The position numbers were made by a program, and so were the translations under genes. From positions 79,401 through 89,592 of the forward strand of contig PBGH01000009.1 in the NCBI GenBank assembly GCA_002720055.1: a DNA stretch of 10,192 bases, written 5' to 3'. Shown here piece by piece: positions 6,591 through 10,192 of this stretch. Under the pieces are notes generated by a model. It was not told the DNA's origin and made no database searches. It saw only the letters and a program-made list of their open reading frames with translations. Origin of the DNA: Methanobacteriota archaeon. Its GTDB lineage: Archaea > Thermoplasmatota > Poseidoniia > Poseidoniales > Thalassarchaeaceae. The stretch's first letter is position 1; the number at the start of each line of letters is the position of its first letter.

Positions 6591-6606
6591 CGATTTAAAT
6601 TGATTT
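6591..6606 (+). promoter_or_regulatory. Possible archaeal TATA box for the HMG-CoA synthase gene
   Basis: The 80 bp gap between tyrS and the HMG-CoA synthase gene is AT-rich and contains CGATTTAAATTGATTT, resembling an archaeal TATA element (TTTAAAT at 6594-6600). Initiation about 25 bp downstream would leave a leader of about 30 bases. T-rich stretches in the same gap could also help terminate tyrS transcripts. This is a reading by eye. Confidence 0.3.
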
Positions 6607-6654
6607 TATGGCACAGATATCATATGTAGGTAATTTTCGGTAGGTAGAGATTGA

Positions 6655-8205
6655 ATGGCTGAAGTAGGTATAGACGATATCGCCATCCATTTTCCTAGGC
6701 TTTATTTTGCTATGGAAGAGTTTGCTGAATTCAGAGGAGCAGATTTTGGAAAACTGAATAAGGGGCTTGGGCTAGAAGCTATGGCAATTCCCGATGTCCA
6801 TGAGGATACCGCAACAATGGGTGCAAATGCAGTATCTAGGTTGATTGATAGAAACTCAATCGAACCACCCTCTATCGGGAGAATTTACCTCGGCACTGAG
6901 TCTGCATTAGACGGTGCAAAGCCTACAGCAACTTACATTATGGATATGCTAGAGCAGCGTTATTCCAAAAAATATGGGAATAACTGCTTCAGGAATTGCG
7001 ATGTTGTAGATATGACATTTGCATGTATTGGTGCAGTTGACGCTATGCATAACACTCTTGATTGGGTTGCTAGAGGTGGGGAGGATAGGAATAGGATAGG
7101 CATAGTCGTTTTTGCTGATAATGCGAAGTATGACCTCGGCTCATCTGGGGAGTATACTCAGGGAGCAGGAGGGGGTGCAATTCTAATTCGACATAATCCG
7201 AGATTGTTAGCTATTCCGGATATTTGGGGGGTTTCAACGATGCCCGTACACGACTTCTTCAAGCCCAGGAGGGAGGTGGAAACTAGGACTGTAGTGGAGA
7301 ATGTTCTAGAGCTTGCGGAAGAGTCTGGAGCAAGCTTCACCTCAAATCTCGCTGAGAAAATACTGAAGCTCTTACCTAGATCAAAAAAGAAGAATCAAGT
7401 TATTTTTGAAAACGAAAAAATCATGATTCACAAGGACACACCCATCTTCGACGGGCAGTTCTCGAATCGCTGCTATTCGGAGTCGGTGAAGCAGGCATTC
7501 ATCGATTTTAGATCGAAGGCGATACAGGAAGGCAGGTATAATCCCGAAAAAGACGAGATCCTAACAAATCAATGGAGTAGGATAATCGTCCATCTCCCGT
7601 ATGCGTTCCAGGGAAAGAGGATGTTTCCAGATGTTTTTAGGCATGATAGAAGGGATTTGGAGATGTGGGATAAAATAACCCAAGAAATAGGGCCTGAACC
7701 ATTTCCTTCAGACTTCCCAGATACTCTCGAAGGGCAGGATGAGTTCGAGAGAGCTAACGAATCCTATCGTAGATTGATTTCAAAGACTGAAGAATTCAAG
7801 ATTTTCGTAGAACAGAGAATAGAGAAAACTCAGAGAGCTTCAAGTTTGATAGGAAACCAATACACCGGCTCAATATTCTTGGCTTTAATGTCAGCCATGG
7901 AGTCAGATTATCTAGATGATACTGAAATGGAATCTATGAAAATCGGACTATGCGGGTATGGCTCGGGTGCTAAGGCCAAAGTTTTCGAGGGAATCGTACA
8001 AGAAGGTTGGAGGGAGATATCATCTAGATTCCATCTTTTTGAGAGGCTTTCAACTCGTCATGCCATCAATAAAACTGTCTATGAGGCCCTACATAGGGGT
8101 AAGAGGAAGAGATCGGTCGTGAAGCCTCACTCTGAATTCGCACTTGTTGGAGTTGGCGGCGAAGGAAGCTTGGAGGGGGAGAGGAGATATCAATGGGTAG
8201 AATGA
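6655..8205 (+). CDS. Hydroxymethylglutaryl-CoA synthase, long bacterial/eukaryotic-like form
   Basis: HMG-CoA synthase condenses acetyl-CoA with acetoacetyl-CoA, feeding the mevalonate pathway and archaeal isoprenoid lipids. The catalytic triad is visible: Glu82 in GTESALDG, Cys124 in MTFACIGAVDA and His313 in VHLPYAFQGK, matching Glu79, Cys111 and His233 of the S. aureus enzyme. The C-terminal half has PIFDGQFSNRCY (263-274), NQYTGSIFLALMSAM (401-415) and GYGSGAKAKVF (434-444), the pattern of the MvaS/eukaryotic family rather than the short archaeal form of about 350 residues. At 516 residues it is as long as animal enzymes. Two regions are enlarged: about 210-258, between FFKPRRE and PIFDG, which has a basic RSKKK patch, and about 325-390, before NQYTG. 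A weak GGTAGAG precedes the ATG. The stop is 1 bp from the convergent gene. Its own promoter probably lies in the preceding gap. Confidence 0.9.
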   Translation: MAEVGIDDIAIHFPRLYFAMEEFAEFRGADFGKLNKGLGLEAMAIPDVHEDTATMGANAVSRLIDRNSIEPPSIGRIYLGTESALDGAKPTATYIMDMLEQRYSKKYGNNCFRNCDVVDMTFACIGAVDAMHNTLDWVARGGEDRNRIGIVVFADNAKYDLGSSGEYTQGAGGGAILIRHNPRLLAIPDIWGVSTMPVHDFFKPRREVETRTVVENVLELAEESGASFTSNLAEKILKLLPRSKKKNQVIFENEKIMIHKDTPIFDGQFSNRCYSESVKQAFIDFRSKAIQEGRYNPEKDEILTNQWSRIIVHLPYAFQGKRMFPDVFRHDRRDLEMWDKITQEIGPEPFPSDFPDTLEGQDEFERANESYRRLISKTEEFKIFVEQRIEKTQRASSLIGNQYTGSIFLALMSAMESDYLDDTEMESMKIGLCGYGSGAKAKVFEGIVQEGWREISSRFHLFERLSTRHAINKTVYEALHRGKRKRSVVKPHSEFALVGVGGEGSLEGERRYQWVE

Positions 8206-8206
8206 T

Positions 8207-9457
8207 CTATTCGAGTATATTAGACACAGAAGAGACAAATCTCTCGACTTCTTCCATAGTATTGTAGTGCAGCACCCCTGCCCTAACTACTCCTTCTGGT
8301 TCCAAACCCAGGGCTTCTGTTAGCTCTAGTGCATAGAAGTTCCCTGCCCACACAAATACTCCCATTTCAGCAAGTCTTTTTCCAATTCCAGCAGCTTCCA
8401 TTCTAGGATGAGTAAAGGAAACTGTGGGGGATCTCTCCGCAATTCGATTTGGATCAGTAATCCCCCAGATTTTGATGCCATCAACCTCCTCTAAACCCTC
8501 AATCATCCTCAAGCAAAGAAGCCTCTCATGCTCTTCTATGGAAATAAATGCCTTTGAAAGATACTCCCTCCTTGAAAGACCACTATCGCCAGAACACTCC
8601 TTGCCTATCCACGCAAGATGTTCTATTGCTGCCATTGTGCCTGCGATTCCTTCATGACTCTGCGTGCCAGTCATCCATCTGAATGGAATCTCTTCAGTCG
8701 AGACCCTCAGCTTCGCTACAGGCAATTCCGACATCCTTTCTTCCCTCCCCCAAAGAATTCCTTGATGGGGGCCAAAGAACTTGTAAGGGGAGCATAGCAA
8801 AAAGTCGCACCCAATTTGCTCTACATCGATGAGTGAATGAGGTGCATAATGGACTGCGTCGATTACAACTTCTGACTCATAATCTCTACAAATTTTTACT
8901 ATCTTCTTGATATCGTTATTTGTTCCAGAAAGATTTGAGGAAGCTCCCACAGCGACTAACACAGTCCTCTCATTGATGCAACTTTCAAGTGATTTCATAT
9001 CCAATGTACAATCATTAGCATTGATCTCTACTTTCCTTATTTTAGCTCCAGACCACTCCGCAGCAAGAACCCATGGCCTCACATTTCCATCATGATCGAG
9101 CCTTGTAACCACTACCTCATCTCCATGGCCCCATGTACGACTAAGTGCAGTAGCTAGTTGGATGTTCAAGCTAGTCATATTCTGTCCAAATGCTATTTCT
9201 TTCGGATTTGTGCAACCTAAGAAATCAGCACAGGCAATTAGAGCCTGAGAAATCAACTCATCAGTCTCGACCGATGTGGCGAAATCCATTCCAGTATTTG
9301 CATTCTGATAAAGCAAGTAACTGCTAACAGCATCAGCCACTGAACTTGGGACTTGACTCCCTCCTGGGCCATCAAAGAAAATTGCTTCTTTGCCGTTGAT
9401 AGTCCTCTTAAGACCTGGAAAAGCCTCACGAATTTTTTCTATTGGGTAGCCAGTCAA
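8207..9457 (-). CDS. Class V PLP-dependent enzyme, cysteine desulfurase-like (VC1184 type)
   Basis: This is a fold-type I PLP enzyme of 416 residues and probably cytoplasmic. The opening FFDGPGGSQVP (27-37) with NANTGMDFATS (52-62) is the pattern of the VC1184 (TIGR01976) subfamily. PLP contacts are visible: His122 in RLDHDGNVRPW, Asp200 and His203 in VIDAVHYAPH, and the Schiff-base lysine Lys226 in SPYKFFGPHQG. The loop that carries the catalytic cysteine in SufS/NifS enzymes reads VWAGNFYALEL (369-379) here and has none, so desulfurase activity is doubtful. An aminotransferase, lyase or other beta/alpha-elimination is as likely. The start is TTG at 9457, chosen because the family N-terminus fits and no in-frame ATG lies nearby; no clear Shine-Dalgarno is present. 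It begins 9 bp after an acyl-CoA dehydrogenase gene, suggesting cotranscription, and ends tail to tail with HMG-CoA synthase. Confidence 0.85.
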   Translation of the reverse strand: MTGYPIEKIREAFPGLKRTINGKEAIFFDGPGGSQVPSSVADAVSSYLLYQNANTGMDFATSVETDELISQALIACADFLGCTNPKEIAFGQNMTSLNIQLATALSRTWGHGDEVVVTRLDHDGNVRPWVLAAEWSGAKIRKVEINANDCTLDMKSLESCINERTVLVAVGASSNLSGTNNDIKKIVKICRDYESEVVIDAVHYAPHSLIDVEQIGCDFLLCSPYKFFGPHQGILWGREERMSELPVAKLRVSTEEIPFRWMTGTQSHEGIAGTMAAIEHLAWIGKECSGDSGLSRREYLSKAFISIEEHERLLCLRMIEGLEEVDGIKIWGITDPNRIAERSPTVSFTHPRMEAAGIGKRLAEMGVFVWAGNFYALELTEALGLEPEGVVRAGVLHYNTMEEVERFVSSVSNILE

Positions 9458-9466
9458 TCTAACAAC

Positions 9467-10192
9467 TCATTCTGGTGAAATCGATCGATTGATTACGATT
9501 CGCTGAACCTCTTGTGTACCTTCATAAATTTGGGTTATCTTGGCGTCTCTGAAAAATCTCTCAACCGGGAAGTCTGTTGTATAACCATACCCTCCTAAGA
9601 CTTGCACCGCTCTTTCAGAAACCCACATAGCGGTATCCCCTGCAAACAACTTGGCCATGCTCGCTTCCCTAGTATGCCTATGTCCACCTTCTTCATAGTG
9701 CATTTGCTTGGCCCAAGCTGCGCGATAGACCATCAATCTAGCAGCCTCTGTTCTGGTAGACATATCTGCAAGATAATTGCCAATACTTTGATGATGTGCT
9801 ATTGGTTTTCCAAACGCCTTTCTTTCGTGAGCATAATTTAATGCCGCTTCGAATGATCCTTGGGCTATTCCCAGAGCTTGAGCAGCAATTCCTATTCTTG
9901 AGTTATCCAGAGCATTCATAGCAATTGGAAAACCCTCTCCAGCCCCCCTTAGGACGTTTTCCACAGGAACTATGCATTCCTCAAGTATCAAGGAACAAGT
10001 ATCACTCGATCGAATTCCCAGCTTATCTTCTTTCTTACCCACTGAGAATCCTGGAAATCCCTTCTCCACGATGAATGCAGTGGTTCCACCATGTCTTTTT
10101 GTTCCGAAATCTGGATGTTCTGTATCCTTCGCGAAAAGAACGTAGATATCCGCTGAAGAACCGTTCGTTACCCACATCTTCTCCCCGTTGAG
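9467..10192 (-). CDS. Acyl-CoA dehydrogenase, short/branched-chain type, N-terminus cut by window
   Basis: This FAD enzyme introduces the alpha-beta double bond in acyl-CoAs during fatty or branched-chain amino acid breakdown and reduces ETF. The frame is open to the window edge, giving 241 of about 380 residues, so the N-terminal helical domain is missing. Visible features are LNGEKMWVTNGSSAD (1-15), KLGIRSSDTCSLILEECIVP (57-76), RIGIAAQALGIAQGSFEAAL (99-118), ERKAFGKPI (123-131), QVLGGYGYTTDFPVERFFRD (197-216) and the catalytic segment QIYEGTQEVQRIVI (221-234) with Glu224 as base. This is the butyryl-/short-chain or isovaleryl-like group, clearly distinct from the glutaryl-CoA dehydrogenase-type gene at 2396-3568, which has YEGTHDIH. 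Exact chain length cannot be read. It is upstream of and probably cotranscribed with the PLP enzyme gene. No ETF gene is adjacent, so it may rely on the EtfBA encoded at 637-2333. Confidence 0.93.
   Translation of the reverse strand, partial: LNGEKMWVTNGSSADIYVLFAKDTEHPDFGTKRHGGTTAFIVEKGFPGFSVGKKEDKLGIRSSDTCSLILEECIVPVENVLRGAGEGFPIAMNALDNSRIGIAAQALGIAQGSFEAALNYAHERKAFGKPIAHHQSIGNYLADMSTRTEAARLMVYRAAWAKQMHYEEGGHRHTREASMAKLFAGDTAMWVSERAVQVLGGYGYTTDFPVERFFRDAKITQIYEGTQEVQRIVINRSISPE

Noticed and set aside
6575..6654. tRNA, riboswitch or hairpin terminator in the tyrS/HMG-CoA synthase gap
   Set aside because: Only 80 AT-rich bases with no cloverleaf or strong stem. A T-rich archaeal stop of transcription and a promoter are enough to explain it.
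8207..9457. SufS/IscS cysteine desulfurase for Fe-S assembly
   Set aside because: The catalytic cysteine loop is absent and there is no sufBCD or iscU neighbour.
1..10192. CRISPR array, insertion sequence, prophage, defence island or other new system
   Set aside because: No regularly spaced repeats, transposase, integrase, nuclease or toxin-like gene is visible. All large frames are metabolic or housekeeping except two unrecognised proteins.

Overview
The window looks like a stretch of an archaeal chromosome with moderate GC and very dense coding. The best candidate is an uncultured marine euryarchaeote such as Marine Group II/III (Poseidoniales-like). Three things support this. The tyrosyl-tRNA synthetase is of the archaeal/eukaryotic class. 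There is an HMG-CoA synthase, the committed step towards mevalonate and archaeal lipids. These sit among acyl-CoA dehydrogenases and an electron-transfer flavoprotein, as expected of an aerobic heterotroph. The lineage is inferred from gene content and protein style, not from a marker search.

Layout. (1) 1-645, + strand: C-terminal part of PurF, the first enzyme of purine synthesis, cut by the window start. It is strikingly of the E. coli type and lacks the iron-sulfur ligands of the Bacillus type. (2) 637-4838, - strand: a probable transcription unit read from right to left. It encodes a membrane-anchored extracellular beta-propeller-like protein, a glutaryl-CoA dehydrogenase-type acyl-CoA dehydrogenase, EtfB and EtfA. 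Its 3' end overlaps purF tail to tail by 9 bp. (3) 4839-4933: a 95 bp divergent promoter region with a small repeat structure. (4) 4934-8205, + strand: an unrecognised 170-residue protein, closely followed by tyrosyl-tRNA synthetase. After an 80 bp AT-rich gap with a TATA-like box comes an unusually long HMG-CoA synthase. (5) 8207-10192, - strand: a class V PLP enzyme (VC1184-type 'cysteine desulfurase-like') lying 9 bp downstream of a second acyl-CoA dehydrogenase, which is cut by the window end. The PLP gene ends 1 bp from the HMG-CoA synthase stop.

How the genes fit together. Each acyl-CoA dehydrogenase oxidises an acyl-CoA and passes electrons to an ETF. The EtfBA pair lies directly downstream of the glutaryl-CoA dehydrogenase-type enzyme, so that operon looks like a self-contained module for lysine/tryptophan or dicarboxylate catabolism. 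PurF, TyrRS and HMG-CoA synthase are housekeeping genes with no obvious functional link to it. At least two junctions (etfB/etfA and the 170-residue gene/tyrS) have the upstream TAG stop built into a Shine-Dalgarno-like TAGGTG, which suggests translational coupling.

I see no CRISPR array, RNA gene, insertion sequence, prophage or defence system, and no gene-free stretch longer than 95 bp. The most interesting points are the bacterial-type PurF, the enlarged HMG-CoA synthase, the propeller protein with two cysteine pairs, and the unrecognised tyrS partner. None amounts to clear evidence of a new system.
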